A stretch of DNA of 64,000 nt from Actinomycetospora chibensis (GCF_028737215.1 NZ_JAQZAM010000017.1:1-64000), one strand, 5' to 3'; counted from the first letter of the stretch, positions 9,316-18,796 are shown. Notes: generated from the letters alone by a model not told the origin. A program made the numbers and translations.

Positions 9316-10089
9316 TCAGAGGATCGGCAACATGCCGCCGTCGCAGCGCAGCACCGTGCCCGTGATGTACCCGGCCGGAGCGCTGCAGAGGAACGCGGCG
9401 GCCGCGCCGAACTCGGCGGGGTCCCCGTACCGCCCCACGGGGATGGTGCCGCGGACCTCCGCCTCGACCTCCTCGCGCGAGCGGCCGGAGCGTTCCGCGG
9501 CCGCGGTGTCGACCTGTTCCGCCCGCGCCGTCGCGATCCGTCCGGGCAGCAGCGAGTTGACGGTCACCCCGGACGCCGCCACCTCGGTCGCGAGGGTCTT
9601 GAGGTAGCCGGCGAGCGCGGCGCGCCCCAGGTTCGAGAGCGCGAGCCCGGGGATCGGGGCCTGCACGCCGCTGGAGCTGATGCTGAGGACGCGACCCCAC
9701 CCTCGGTGGATCATCGTGGGCAGCGCCCGCTCCAGCAGGACCTGGTGCGGCGCGACGAGGGTCGCGATTGCCGTCCGGACGCCGTCCGCATCGACGTCCC
9801 GGGCTGAGCCGGGCGCCGGACCCGGGCCGTTGAGCACCAGGATGTCGGGCTCGCCGACCTGCTCGACCGTGGCCGCGTACAGCTGCTCCGCGCCGCCCGC
9901 CTCGACCAGGTCCACCGCGATCCCCACCGCCCCGGGCAGCCCGGACGCGGCGTCGCGGACGCGCTCCTCGGACCGTCCGGTGACGACCACGGTCGCGCCT
10001 TCGTGGGCCAGCGCCGACGCCGTCGCGAGGCCGAGGCCCGAGGTGGAGGCGCAGACGAGTGCCGTCCGCCCCGCGATGCCCAGGTCCAT
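9316..10089 (-). CDS. Atypical short-chain dehydrogenase/reductase
   Basis: 257 aa SDR fold. The N-terminal nucleotide site is a variant (ASTSGLGLA), and the middle segment N-G-P-G-P takes the place of the usual NAG. The catalytic Tyr-x3-Lys is missing: after ISSSGVQ the line continues as [16 protein letters not shown], with Asn and Arg where Tyr and Lys belong. The C-terminal GR-I-A-T-A-R and GxxxxxDGG segments are normal. Proteins with this L-S-N-x2-R pattern are annotated as 3-oxoacyl-ACP reductase-like. It may use a different mechanism or act as a binding protein. GGAAGG lies upstream of the ATG. Confidence 0.8.
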   Translation of the reverse strand: MDLGIAGRTALVCASTSGLGLATASALAHEGATVVVTGRSEERVRDAASGLPGAVGIAVDLVEAGGAEQLYAATVEQVGEPDILVLNGPGPAPGSARDVDADGVRTAIATLVAPHQVLLERALPTMIHRGWGRVLSISSSGVQAPIPGLALSNLGRAALAGYLKTLATEVAASGVTVNSLLPGRIATARAEQVDTAAAERSGRSREEVEAEVRGTIPVGRYGDPAEFGAAAAFLCSAPAGYITGTVLRCDGGMLPIL

Positions 10090-10139
10090 GTCCGCTGCCT
10101 TCCTGTCGTCCGACCGTGTGGGGATCAGTCGGCCAGGCC

Positions 10140-10307
10140 GGAGCGAGCGCGTCCAGCCCGTCTCCGACGCCCGCGCAGGCGGGCCTGCCCGTGCACGGCG
10201 GACAGCGCCGGGTCGCGGGGCTCCGGCGCGAGGAGGTGGCGCTGCTCGCGGGCGTGAGCGTGGACTACCACGTGCGTCTCGAGCGCGGGAACCTCGGCGG
10301 CGTCTCG
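10140..10307 (+). pseudogene. Remnant of an XRE/MmyB-type regulator
   Basis: The plus frame encodes about 43 residues that match the N-terminal helix-turn-helix of MmyB-like XRE regulators: [18 protein letters not shown] followed by [11 protein letters not shown]. These proteins normally run to about 280 residues. Here the match stops after GGVS, and the frame then runs into unrelated sequence and the aldo-keto reductase promoter. There is no convincing start codon. It is the stump of a deleted regulator gene. Confidence 0.65.
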
Positions 10308-10438
10308 TGCCGGTACCCGGAAGGGCGGCCCCTGCCAGGACGCCGCCGGACGGCGTTGTGTGGGCCGTGCCGGGGGTACGCACGGCAGGCCCGAGGTCAC
10401 CGTCACCCATTGATCACCGCACTGCCCGGGAGGACACC

Positions 10439-11287
10439 ATGCAGGACGTCACCCTCAACAACGGCGTCGAGATGCCGATCCTCGGCTTCGGCGTCTACCA
10501 GATTCCTGCCGACGACACCGAGAAGGCCGTCACCGACGCCCTCGCCGCCGGGTACCGATCGATCGACACCGCGGCCGCCTACGGTAACGAGGAGGCCGTC
10601 GGCCGGGCGATCCGCGCCAGCGGTGTCCCGCGCGACGAGCTGTTCGTGACCACCAAGCTGTGGGTCCAGGACGGCCCCGCCGAGGACAACACCCGGCGGG
10701 CGTTCGACGCCTCGCTGAGCCGGCTCGGACTCGATCACGTCGACCTCTACCTGATCCACCAGCCCTACGGCGACTACTACGGCGAGTGGCGTGCGATGGA
10801 GGGCCTGTACGCCGACGGGCGGGCCCGGGCGATCGGGGTCTCGAACTTCCACGGCGACCGGCTCGTCGACCTCCTCACCCACAACGAAGTGGTCCCGGCG
10901 GTCAACCAGGTCGAGACCCACCCGTTCCACGGCCGGGTCGAGGACCAGCGGCTCATGGCCGAGCACGGCGTGCAGATCGAGTCGTGGGGCCCGTTCGCGG
11001 AGGGCAGGAACAACCTGTTCGGCGACCCGACCCTCTCGTCCGTCGCCGAGGCGCACGGGAAGTCGGTGGCGCAGGTCGTGCTGCGCTGGCTGGTCCAGCG
11101 CGGCGTCGTCGTCATCCCCAAGTCGGTGCGTCCCGAGCGGATCGCCGAGAACCTCGACGTGTTCGACTTCGAGCTCGCCGATGACGAGATGGCCCGTGTC
11201 GCCGGTCTGGACGCCGGCGAGTCGCTGTTCTTCGACCACCGCGACCCCGCCATGGCCGCCCGTCTCGGCGGCGTCCGGGTCGACTGA
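10439..11287 (+). CDS. Aldo/keto reductase (2,5-diketogluconate reductase type)
   Basis: 282 aa TIM-barrel NADPH reductase of carbonyl compounds. Visible family marks are GFGVYQI near the start, the catalytic Asp and Tyr in [11 protein letters not shown], Lys in TTKLWV, His in [13 protein letters not shown], and the NADPH-binding [15 protein letters not shown] precedes the ATG. A second aldo-keto reductase follows after 59 bases on the same strand, probably in one transcript. The substrate is not predictable. Confidence 0.88.
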   Translation: MQDVTLNNGVEMPILGFGVYQIPADDTEKAVTDALAAGYRSIDTAAAYGNEEAVGRAIRASGVPRDELFVTTKLWVQDGPAEDNTRRAFDASLSRLGLDHVDLYLIHQPYGDYYGEWRAMEGLYADGRARAIGVSNFHGDRLVDLLTHNEVVPAVNQVETHPFHGRVEDQRLMAEHGVQIESWGPFAEGRNNLFGDPTLSSVAEAHGKSVAQVVLRWLVQRGVVVIPKSVRPERIAENLDVFDFELADDEMARVAGLDAGESLFFDHRDPAMAARLGGVRVD

Positions 11288-11346
11288 CCCGCTCCGCCAC
11301 CCACCCCCGGACCCCCGCAACCCGACCCGACGACCTGAGGACCACC

Positions 11347-12315
<969 letters not shown>

Positions 12316-12483
12316 GGAGCGCACGGCGTGCCCCGGAGCTCGCCGCCGAGCGGGTGACATCGGTAACCCTCGGGGCTCCGGCGACGACACAATGACGATC
12401 GCGTTCGCCCCCCGGCCCCCGGGTCGACGCGCTGGAGGGGCAGTCGCTCGGCTGCTCCACGGGCGGAGACTCGAGGGGTGCCG

Positions 12484-12933
12484 ATGGCGATCAGCCTCGC
12501 CGTGACGCCGACCGGACTGCGGGTGCAGTTCACCGGGGTCGACCGGGTGGCCGCGTGCTCGCGAGGGCTCGACGTGTCGTTCGAGCGGATCGTCGGCTCG
12601 CGGGTGATGACCAGGGGCGAGGCGATCAGCTCGAGCCCTCGCGTGCCCTGTCCGGGCTCCTGGTGGCCCGGGCGGCTCCGCGCGGGCTCCTGGGGGATCG
12701 GTGAACGCCGACAGCTGTGGGGCGTGCGCCGGAGCCCCCGCGTCATCGTCGTCTACCTGTCGGGGCGTCCGTTCCACCGTCTCGTCGTGGACGTCGAGGA
12801 GCCCGAGGCAACGCACCGCGCCGTCGAGGCGGCCCTTCTGCACAGCAAGAAGACCCGGGCCCGCCGGTCGCTGCGCGGGCTCCTGTCCGGACCGGGCACC
12901 GAGGAGACCGGTCGTTCCTGCACGGCGCCCTGA
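12484..12933 (+). CDS. Conserved hypothetical protein
   Basis: 149 aa. No catalytic motif. Beta-rich segments (TGLRVQFTGVDRVA, then SPRVIVVYLSGRPFHRLVVDVE) suggest a PH-like or similar small beta fold, and similar proteins occur in other actinobacteria. A conserved-looking loop contains CPGSWWPGRLRAGSWG. The ATG at 12484 has GAGGGG 5 bases upstream; an in-frame GTG two codons earlier is possible. The stop lies in a 15-bp tandem repeat. Confidence 0.65.
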   Translation: MAISLAVTPTGLRVQFTGVDRVAACSRGLDVSFERIVGSRVMTRGEAISSSPRVPCPGSWWPGRLRAGSWGIGERRQLWGVRRSPRVIVVYLSGRPFHRLVVDVEEPEATHRAVEAALLHSKKTRARRSLRGLLSGPGTEETGRSCTAP

Positions 12934-12970
12934 TCGTCCCGGCCCTGATCGTCCCGGCCCTGATCGTCAC
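12931..12970. repeat. 15-bp tandem repeat, 2.7 copies
   Basis: The unit tgatcgtcccggccc occurs twice exactly (12931-12945, 12946-12960), followed by a third copy that diverges after nine bases. The first unit contains the stop codon of the preceding gene. Likely slippage or a short duplication. Confidence 0.8.
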
Positions 12971-13028
12971 GGTGGAGCCCCATACTCGACGCGCGGGATC
13001 GTCACACCGACGGCAGAGAGGATCGGGC

Positions 13029-13790
13029 ATGCAGCTCGACGGCATCGCAGCGCTCGTCACCGGAGCGGCCTCCGGCCTGGGGGCGGCGACGGCGGCCGCT
13101 CTCGTCGAGGGCGGGGCCACCGTGTACGGGCTGGATCTCGAGCAGGCCGTCGCCGACGCGGCCCCGGCCGGCGGTGACGTGCGCCTGGTCGCGGCCGACG
13201 TCACCGACGGGGAGCAGGTCCGGGCCGCCGTCGCGGGCATCCAGGAGGACGGCGGCGAGCTGCGGCTCGCGGTCAACTGCGCCGGCATCGCCCCGTCCGC
13301 CCGCGTCCTGTCCCGCCGCGGGCCCCACGACCTGGATCTCTTCCACACGGTCCTGAAGGTCAACCTGCTCGGCACCTTCAACGTGATGCGCCTGGCGGCC
13401 GAGGCGATGGCCGCCCTGTCGCCGGACGCCCAGGGCCAGCGGGGCGTGGTGGTGAACACCGCGTCGATCGCCGCCTACGAGGCGCAGGTGGGCCAGGTCG
13501 CCTACGCCGCGTCCAAGGCCGGCGTCGCCGGGATGACCGTCACCGCCGCCCGCGACCTCGCGCAGTACGGCATTCGCGTCATGACGATCGCGCCGGGCAT
13601 CGTCGACACCCCGATGATGGCCGGGTTCAGCGACGAGGTCCGCGCCGGACTCGGGGAGAGCGTGCCCTTTCCGCAGCGCATCGCCGCCCCCGAGGAGTAC
13701 GCCCGGCTGGTGGCGATGATCGTCGCCAACGACTACCTCAACGGCGACGTGATCCGGATGGACGGCGCTCTGCGGATGGGCCCGCGCTGA
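13029..13790 (+). CDS. Short-chain dehydrogenase (3-hydroxyacyl-CoA dehydrogenase type 2-like)
   Basis: 253 aa classical SDR with all core motifs: TGAASGLG cofactor loop (NAD form, with LDLE after the second strand), NCAGIAPS, catalytic Ser in NTASIAAYE, and Y-x3-K in YAASKAG. The C-terminal half (TIAPGIVDTPMM) resembles HSD17B10-type 3-hydroxyacyl-CoA or 3-hydroxy-2-methylbutyryl-CoA dehydrogenases in fatty-acid or isoleucine breakdown. The substrate is inferred. GAGAGG sits upstream of the ATG. Confidence 0.87.
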   Translation: MQLDGIAALVTGAASGLGAATAAALVEGGATVYGLDLEQAVADAAPAGGDVRLVAADVTDGEQVRAAVAGIQEDGGELRLAVNCAGIAPSARVLSRRGPHDLDLFHTVLKVNLLGTFNVMRLAAEAMAALSPDAQGQRGVVVNTASIAAYEAQVGQVAYAASKAGVAGMTVTAARDLAQYGIRVMTIAPGIVDTPMMAGFSDEVRAGLGESVPFPQRIAAPEEYARLVAMIVANDYLNGDVIRMDGALRMGPR

Positions 13791-13887
13791 CGCCGTCATG
13801 CGATCCGTGCACAGGTGTTGACATGTCCTGGCCGTGCCGGGTTGGGTCGAGGGTGGTCGCACGCCCCGCCGTCCTCGAGGAGAAGCC

Positions 13888-14106
13888 ATGAGCTCTGGTG
13901 TCGCCGCTGCGAAGGGCCGGGCGACGGCCGTGGCCGTGCCGGCCTCCGAGGCGCTGCCGTGGCTGGTCAGCGCGGTGGTGGTCGGGCTGGTGCTCTACTA
14001 CCTGATCGGCATCGACCAGGGGGCGGCGTCGCTCTTCGGCGACAGCTCGATGATCCACGAGCTGGTGCACGACGCCCGCCACTTCCTCGGGTTCCCCTGC
14101 CACTGA
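13888..14106 (+). CDS. cbtB: CbtB-domain cobalt transport subunit
   Basis: 72 aa with one membrane helix (about 22-41) and the C-terminal signature HELVHDARHFLGFPCH, rich in His plus one Cys, typical of CbtB. CbtB usually pairs with the multi-helix CbtA in cobalt uptake for cobalamin. No cbtA follows: 187 bases without a recognisable gene separate it from the Asp23 cluster. GAGGAGAA precedes the ATG. The nearby cobalt-type thiocyanate hydrolase is another possible cobalt user, but the link is only positional. Confidence 0.8.
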   Translation: MSSGVAAAKGRATAVAVPASEALPWLVSAVVVGLVLYYLIGIDQGAASLFGDSSMIHELVHDARHFLGFPCH

Positions 14107-14293
14107 GGGGCCACGCCGCGCCGGCGTCGGGCCGCCCAGCGCGCCGGCCGGCGCCGGAGTCTCGATCAGCGTGCCCGGCGTCACCCCCGAGGCCGCGTGA
14201 GGATCGTCGTTCGGTCGTGTCCAACCAGATGAGTTGAACGGGAAGCGCCGCCGACCGGGCGGCACCGTCTCCACTCGCGGAAGGACTTGAGCC

Positions 14294-14782
14294 ATGAGCA
14301 CCCCGACCACCACGTCCACGACGCCGACCCCCGCGCACGCGGCCGTGTCGGCCACCACCGGCTCGCGACTCGAGAGCGCGCAGGGCAAGACCACGATCTC
14401 CGACGCCGTGGTCGCCAAGGTCGCCGGGATCGCGGCACGCGAGGTCCCGGGCGTCCACGGATTCGGCGGCGGCGCGGCCCGCGCCTTCGGCGCGATCACC
14501 GAGCGCATCCCCGGCGGGCGGTCCTCGAACACCCAGGGCGTCTCGGTCGAGGTCGGCGAGCGCCAGACCGCCGTCGACCTGACGATCGTCGTCGAGTACG
14601 GCGTCGCGATCGCCGACCTGGCGCGGGCGATCCGCCGCAACGTCATCGGCGCGGTCGAGCAGATGACCGGGCTCGAGGTCGTCGAGGTCAACATCAACGT
14701 CGTCGACCTCCACGTCCCGTCGGACGACGACGACCAGGACCAGGACCAGGCCCCGGCGCGGCCCACCAACAGGGTCCAGTGA
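14294..14782 (+). CDS. Asp23/Gls24 family envelope stress protein
   Basis: 162 aa. A Thr/Ala-rich N-terminus leads into the Asp23 domain (about 30-145): GKTTISDAVVAKVAGIAAREVPGV in the family pattern, then VDLTIVVEYGVAIADLA and VEVNINVVDLHV. The C-terminus is acidic. Asp23 proteins assemble at the membrane through AmaP and are induced by envelope or alkaline stress. First gene of a tightly packed cluster of six further genes. Confidence 0.85.
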   Translation: MSTPTTTSTTPTPAHAAVSATTGSRLESAQGKTTISDAVVAKVAGIAAREVPGVHGFGGGAARAFGAITERIPGGRSSNTQGVSVEVGERQTAVDLTIVVEYGVAIADLARAIRRNVIGAVEQMTGLEVVEVNINVVDLHVPSDDDDQDQDQAPARPTNRVQ

Positions 14783-15087
14783 CCCGTCCCCCGACCGGGC
14801 CGGCACTCGACACCGAGGCGCTCGCCGAGCCGGTGGCCGCTGCGGTGCTCGCCTGCCCGGCGGTCGCCCGCCTGTCGGCCGGCCCCTTCGGCACCGTCGG
14901 TACCTACCTGCCCGGTCGCCGTGTCACCGGCGTCCAGATCACCACCACCGGTATCACGGTCCGGCTCGTCGCCCGCCCGGTCGCGCTGCGCACCCTGGAG
15001 ACCCAGGTCCGCGCCGCGGTGACCGCCGTCGTCCCGGGCCTGCCGATCCACATCGGCCTCGACGATCTCGACGTCGAGCCGGGCTGA
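14779..15087 (+). CDS. Hypothetical protein of the Asp23 cluster
   Basis: 102 aa. The GTG overlaps the upstream TGA by four bases (GTGA), implying translational coupling. The sequence is a degenerate Asp23-like fold: PVAAAVLACPAVARLS, VQITTTGITVRLVAR, and a C-terminal VPGLPIHIGLDDLDVE strand. There is no membrane segment. Such short partners are regular in actinobacterial Asp23 operons; the function is unknown. Confidence 0.7.
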   Translation: MTRPPTGPALDTEALAEPVAAAVLACPAVARLSAGPFGTVGTYLPGRRVTGVQITTTGITVRLVARPVALRTLETQVRAAVTAVVPGLPIHIGLDDLDVEPG

Positions 15088-15112
15088 CCCCCCGCCGGAC
15101 CCCTGCAGCCCG

Positions 15113-15151
15113 CCGGCCGGTCGGCGACGTCGTCGTCGTCTGACCGGCCGG
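15113..15151 (+). terminator. GC hairpin inside the Asp23 cluster
   Basis: A 10-bp perfect inverted repeat (arms 15113-15122 and 15142-15151, extendable with one bulge) lies in the 112-base gap before the DUF2273 gene. It may be an attenuator or mRNA-stability element rather than a full stop, since the cluster continues. Confidence 0.4.
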
Positions 15152-15199
15152 CCGGGCCGGGCCGGCCCTCCGCACACCTCTCCCTTGGAGTTGATCGAC

Positions 15200-15406
15200 A
15201 TGCGCGTGTCCAACACCGTGCTCGGCCTGGTCGTGGGCCTCGTGCTCGGCCTCGCCGGCGCCTTCGGCGGCTTCGGTGCCTTCCTCCTGGTCCTCGTGCT
15301 CGGCGTGGTGGGCCTGCTCGTCGGCCGGTACCTCGACGGACAGCTCGACCTCGACGGTCTCACCGGTCGTGGTCGTTCCGGTGACCGTCCGAGCACACGG
15401 CTCTGA
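15200..15406 (+). CDS. DUF2273 small membrane protein
   Basis: 68 aa. Two hydrophobic helices fill residues 5-47 (LGLVVGLVLGLAGAFGG and FLLVLVLGVVGLLVG), followed by a short polar tail, the layout of DUF2273 proteins that accompany Asp23 and AmaP. TTGGAG lies 9 bases before the ATG; a TTG at 15185 is an alternative start. Confidence 0.75.
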   Translation: MRVSNTVLGLVVGLVLGLAGAFGGFGAFLLVLVLGVVGLLVGRYLDGQLDLDGLTGRGRSGDRPSTRL

Positions 15407-15413
15407 GCCCGCC

Positions 15414-15848
15414 GTGAACAGCCCCGACAGCACCATCGGATCGCCGGCGCCGGACGACAGTCCGACCGGGAAGCTCCAGATCGACACCGCGGGGGAGCGC
15501 GGCTCGCTCTCGATCGACGACACCGTGGTCGAGAAGGTCGCCGCCGCCGCCGCCGGCGAGATCGACGGGGTCCGCGGGGCCGCCCGCCGCGTGCTGGGCG
15601 TGCCCACCGGCAGCGACGACGGCGACGGACGCCCCCGGGTGTCCGCACGGGTCACCGGGCAGACCGCCGCGCTCGAGGTGCGGCTCTCCGTCGTCTACCC
15701 CGCCTCGGTCCGTGCCACCACCGAGGCCGTCCGGTCCCATCTCCGCGACCGGGTCCACGCCCTGACCGAGCTCACCGTCTCGCGCGTCGACGTCTCCGTC
15801 GCCGCCCTCACCAGCACCACGACCGGCACCCGGAGGGTGATCGCATGA
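15414..15848 (+). CDS. Asp23/Gls24 family protein (second copy)
   Basis: 144 aa, starting at GTG 7 bases after the DUF2273 stop. The Asp23 domain covers about 25-135: LSIDDTVVEKVAAAAAGEIDGV, then ALEVRLSVVYPASVRATTEAVR. It is clearly a paralogue of the first Asp23 gene in this cluster but lacks its Thr-rich head and acidic tail. Its TGA overlaps the next ATG. Confidence 0.8.
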   Translation: MNSPDSTIGSPAPDDSPTGKLQIDTAGERGSLSIDDTVVEKVAAAAAGEIDGVRGAARRVLGVPTGSDDGDGRPRVSARVTGQTAALEVRLSVVYPASVRATTEAVRSHLRDRVHALTELTVSRVDVSVAALTSTTTGTRRVIA

Positions 15849-16393
15849 TCCGCCGCCCCCGGCGCAGCACGCCGGCGACCCTCGTCGCCACGGTGCTGCT
15901 CGCCCTCTGCGTCCTGACCGCCGTCGCGGTCGTCCAGTCCCTGCTCGGGCAGACCCCGATCCTGGGTCTCGACCAGCTGCTCGCGGTCACCTCGGCGCAG
16001 CGGTGGAACAGCGCCGCCACCGTCGCAGTGGCGATCCTGCTGGCCGTGCTCGGCGTCGTCCTGCTGATCGCGGCACTGCGCCCCGGCAAGCCCACCGTCG
16101 TCCCGCTGGCCCCCATGGAGTACCCGGACGGGCGTCCCGGCGCCGACGCCGGCGTGCGCCGCGCGACCCTGGCCAAGGACCTCGCCACCACGGCGGGCGC
16201 GGTCGCCGGGGTGACCGCGGCCGACGTCTCGGCCCGCCGCAGCCGGATCACCGCCACCGTGCGGGTCGCCGCCGCCGACCCCGCCGCCGTTCCCGGGCAG
16301 GTCCGCGATCGGCTCGAGGCCCGCGTGGCCGCGATCGGTCCGTCTCCTCGACCGACGGTGCGGGTCCGGGCCCGTGCCGACGCGAACGCCTGA
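15845..16393 (+). CDS. DUF6286-type membrane protein of the Asp23 cluster
   Basis: 182 aa. Two transmembrane helices (about 12-33 and 56-77) separated by a periplasmic loop of about 20 residues, then a C-terminal soluble domain beginning GVRRATLAKDLATTAGAVAGV with a beta-alpha pattern like that of AmaP and Asp23 partners. Its ATG overlaps the preceding stop (ATGA), so the two are coupled. Confidence 0.75.
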   Translation: MIRRPRRSTPATLVATVLLALCVLTAVAVVQSLLGQTPILGLDQLLAVTSAQRWNSAATVAVAILLAVLGVVLLIAALRPGKPTVVPLAPMEYPDGRPGADAGVRRATLAKDLATTAGAVAGVTAADVSARRSRITATVRVAAADPAAVPGQVRDRLEARVAAIGPSPRPTVRVRARADANA

Positions 16394-16437
16394 TCCCAAC
16401 GACCTCCGCCCTCCCGCCCGACCGAGAGAGGCCACCC

Positions 16438-17010
16438 ATGGCCAGCCCGAACCGGCCCGCCCGGCTCAACCGCACCCTGCTGCTCCTCGTCGCGATCGTC
16501 CTGCTCGCGGCGGCCGCCTTCACCCTGCTCTCCGCGTCCGGTGTCCTGGACCTGGTGCCCGCCGACCAGCCGCTGACCCCGGAGAGCCTCTCGCCGCCGA
16601 CCTGGGTCGCGTACGTGACCGTCGTCGTCGCCGTGGTCGTCGGACTGCTGGCCCTGCGCTGGTTGCTCGCCCAGACCCAGCGGCGGGCCCCGACCGGCAC
16701 GTGGCGTCTCGAGGACGACCCCGCGACGGGGACCACCCGTCTCGACGCCCAGGCCGCGGCCGGCCCGCTGGTCGACGAGGTCGAGACCTACCCCGGGGTG
16801 CACCGCGCCTCGGCGCGGCTCGCCGGGACCGCGACGCGCCCGACGCTCCACCTCACCGTCGGCACCGAGGACGCCGCCGATGTCGCCGACCTCCGCCGGC
16901 GCATCGACACCGAGGCCGTGCCTCGGCTGTGCGGGGCCCTCGACCTCGCCCACCTGCCCGTCGAGCTGCTGATCCGGCTCGACGACGCCCGCAGCGCCCG
17001 GCTGTCCTGA
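16438..17010 (+). CDS. AmaP-like alkaline shock membrane anchor
   Basis: 190 aa. A first membrane helix at about 13-34, a short exposed loop, a second helix at about 60-78, then a cytoplasmic C-terminal domain, the arrangement of AmaP, which tethers Asp23 to the membrane. AGAGAGG precedes the ATG. It is the fifth gene after the first Asp23 gene and completes the standard set (two Asp23, DUF2273, DUF6286, AmaP). Confidence 0.75.
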   Translation: MASPNRPARLNRTLLLLVAIVLLAAAAFTLLSASGVLDLVPADQPLTPESLSPPTWVAYVTVVVAVVVGLLALRWLLAQTQRRAPTGTWRLEDDPATGTTRLDAQAAAGPLVDEVETYPGVHRASARLAGTATRPTLHLTVGTEDAADVADLRRRIDTEAVPRLCGALDLAHLPVELLIRLDDARSARLS

Positions 17011-17124
17011 CCCCCGGGCCGGCGATCCTCACCCGACCGTCGCCGGTTCGTCACCCCCCGACCGCACCCTGGAGCAGGCCCGGTCCGTCCGGGCTCTCCA
17101 CCGACAGAACCAGGTGATCCCCTG

Positions 17125-18054
17125 ATGTCCGACCGCCACGTGGTGCCCGCCGAGGACGGCTGGCACGTCGAGAAGGACCACGCGCAGCGTGCGAGCGCCA
17201 AGACCCCGACCCAGGCCGAGGCGATCGCCCGCGCCGTGGAGATCGTCGCCAACGACGGCGGGGGACAGGTGATCGTCCACGGCAACGACGGCCAGGTCCG
17301 CGAGAACCGCACGGTCGCCGCCGGCGACCCGCGGACCACCCGCACCGCGGCCGGCGTCGCCACCGACGCCGCCGTCGAGGGTGCCCAGGTCACCGGGCGG
17401 GCGGCGCGCGACGAGCTCGCCGCGACCGGGGAGGCGCTGGCCGACGAGGCCGACGCCGCGGCGAGGACGGCCGCCGGCCGCACCCGCGCCGGCGTCGAGC
17501 ACGCGGCCGCCACCGCCGACGCCGCCACCGAGGGCATGGGCGAGGAGGCCGCCGCCGTCGTCGACGGCGACAAGTCCGTCCGTGCCGCGGCACGCGACGC
17601 CGCGACCATCGCCGGGACCGCCGGCGGCCAGATCGCCGACCAGGCCGAGCGCACGGCCCGACAGGTCCGCGACGAGACCGCCTCCGCGGCCGACCGCGCC
17701 GAGGACCAGGTCGTGGACACCGTCGCCCGCGGCGAGCGCGCCGCGCGCAAGCAGGCCGACCGCGCCGCCGTCGCCGGCGCCGGGCTCGGCGACGAGCTCG
17801 ACTCCGCCGCCGAGCGCACCGGGCGGCGCATCCACGCCGTCACGGAGTCCCTGGCCGACCCGCTCGACCAGCTCAGCGACCAGGTCCTCGCCCGCCTCGG
17901 GGCGCTCTCGCACACCCTCAACCCCGTGCGGGTCGCCGGTCGCGGTGTCGGCACCGTCGTCGCCGGCGGGCTCTCCCTGGCCTCCCTACGACGTAGACGA
18001 CGTACAGACCGAGGTAGCTCGTGGGAACGTCGGCCGGTGTCGGTGCGACGATAG
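17125..18054 (+). CDS. DUF2188 domain protein with Ala-rich helical tail
   Basis: 309 aa. Residues 1-60 form a DUF2188 domain (HVVPAEDGWHVEKDHAQRAS, then TQAEAIARAVEIV and GGGQVIVHGNDGQ). The rest is a long Ala/Asp/Arg-rich region with heptad-like repeats (AARDELAATGEALADEADAA), probably an amphipathic helix or coiled coil like LEA or apolipoprotein-like stress proteins. The last 25 residues are Arg-rich and run into a broken exchanger gene on the other strand, so the natural C-terminus may be lost. Confidence 0.75.
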   Translation: MSDRHVVPAEDGWHVEKDHAQRASAKTPTQAEAIARAVEIVANDGGGQVIVHGNDGQVRENRTVAAGDPRTTRTAAGVATDAAVEGAQVTGRAARDELAATGEALADEADAAARTAAGRTRAGVEHAAATADAATEGMGEEAAAVVDGDKSVRAAARDAATIAGTAGGQIADQAERTARQVRDETASAADRAEDQVVDTVARGERAARKQADRAAVAGAGLGDELDSAAERTGRRIHAVTESLADPLDQLSDQVLARLGALSHTLNPVRVAGRGVGTVVAGGLSLASLRRRRRTDRGSSWERRPVSVRR

Positions 18055-18209
18055 GCGAGGTCGTCGAACTCGATGCCGGTGAAGACCACCGCGACGAGGA
18101 ACAGCGAGACCGCCCCTCGGCTCGCGACGCCGACCGGATGCCCGATGAGCTTCTCGGCGCTGTACACCAGCACGGCGATGCCCAGCACGAACTCGACGAT
18201 CGGGGTCAC
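18050..18209 (-). pseudogene. N-terminal fragment of a Na+/Ca2+ exchanger
   Basis: Reading right to left from a GTG at 18209, about 53 residues match the start of CaCA sodium/calcium exchangers: VEFVLGIAVLVYSAEKLIGH, SLFLVAVVFTGIEFDDLA. These proteins usually have about 10 helices and over 300 residues. The match breaks off at about 18050, exactly where the DUF2188 gene on the other strand ends, which points to a deletion or recombination join here. Confidence 0.65.
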
Positions 18210-18323
18210 GGCGCTCCCGGCGCGGACGTGGGACTCGCGAGGTGGCCTCTCCACATCGCCTCTCACCAGAAACGTGATCCCGACCGACGTGGGTCGACGC
18301 CGGTGGAGGTGGCATGGAGGGGC

Positions 18324-18350
18324 GCCGGACCCGTGCGGAACGGGTCCGGC
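18324..18350 (-). terminator. Perfect 11-bp hairpin
   Basis: Arms 18324-18334 and 18340-18350 are perfectly complementary around a 5-base loop. It lies about 95 bases past the stop of the minus-strand gene ending at 18444 and is the likely end of the rpe transcript. Confidence 0.6.
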
Positions 18351-18443
18351 TGCCCCGACATCACCTCAGTCGTCCCTCCGGGCGAGGTCCATCGTCACCT
18401 CGGGGGCGACCCCGATGTCTCCGGCGTCGCGTCGCCCCCGGCG

Positions 18444-18731
18444 CTAGCCGGGGCGCCTCTCCACGGATGCGCTGGGCCACATCGGGGAAATCTCGGGCTG
18501 ATCGTCGTCCACCAGCCGATGCGCCAGCGCGATCGCCTCCTCGCGGTCGACCCCGTCGGTACGGTTCGTCGCGGACGCCGTCGCTTCGAGGGTGACCACC
18601 AGGTCCGCCGCCTCGGCCGACGACACGTCGGCATAGCCCTTGCCGAGCTCGTATCGTGTCCGAAGTATCTTCGCGGCCTGCTTCAGCAGGTTGTCCTGAC
18701 TTTCCCTCACCGAGGGCTGGTCGGTCATCAT
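18444..18731 (-). CDS. Small hypothetical protein downstream of rpe
   Basis: 95 aa, mostly alpha-helical and hydrophilic. An N-terminal SVRESQDNLLKQAAKILRTR helix is followed by an Ala/Glu-rich segment and a DREEAIALAHRL helix. No motif recognised. AGAGGAG lies 7 bases before the first of two adjacent ATGs. It starts 65 bases after rpe on the same strand and shares its likely terminator, so it is probably the last gene of that transcript. Confidence 0.6.
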   Translation of the reverse strand: MMTDQPSVRESQDNLLKQAAKILRTRYELGKGYADVSSAEAADLVVTLEATASATNRTDGVDREEAIALAHRLVDDDQPEISPMWPSASVERRPG

Positions 18732-18796
18732 GGAGAACTCCTCTACGTCATTCCGGCGCGCCGGTGTGCTCTCGCCGGAGGCTTTCTTCTCCACTG

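Noticed and set aside
12931-12970. CRISPR-like repeat
   Set aside because: Units are contiguous with no spacers; a simple tandem duplication.
13795-13887. Cobalamin riboswitch upstream of cbtB
   Set aside because: The space before the ATG is under 100 bases and I see no B12-box-like conserved core.
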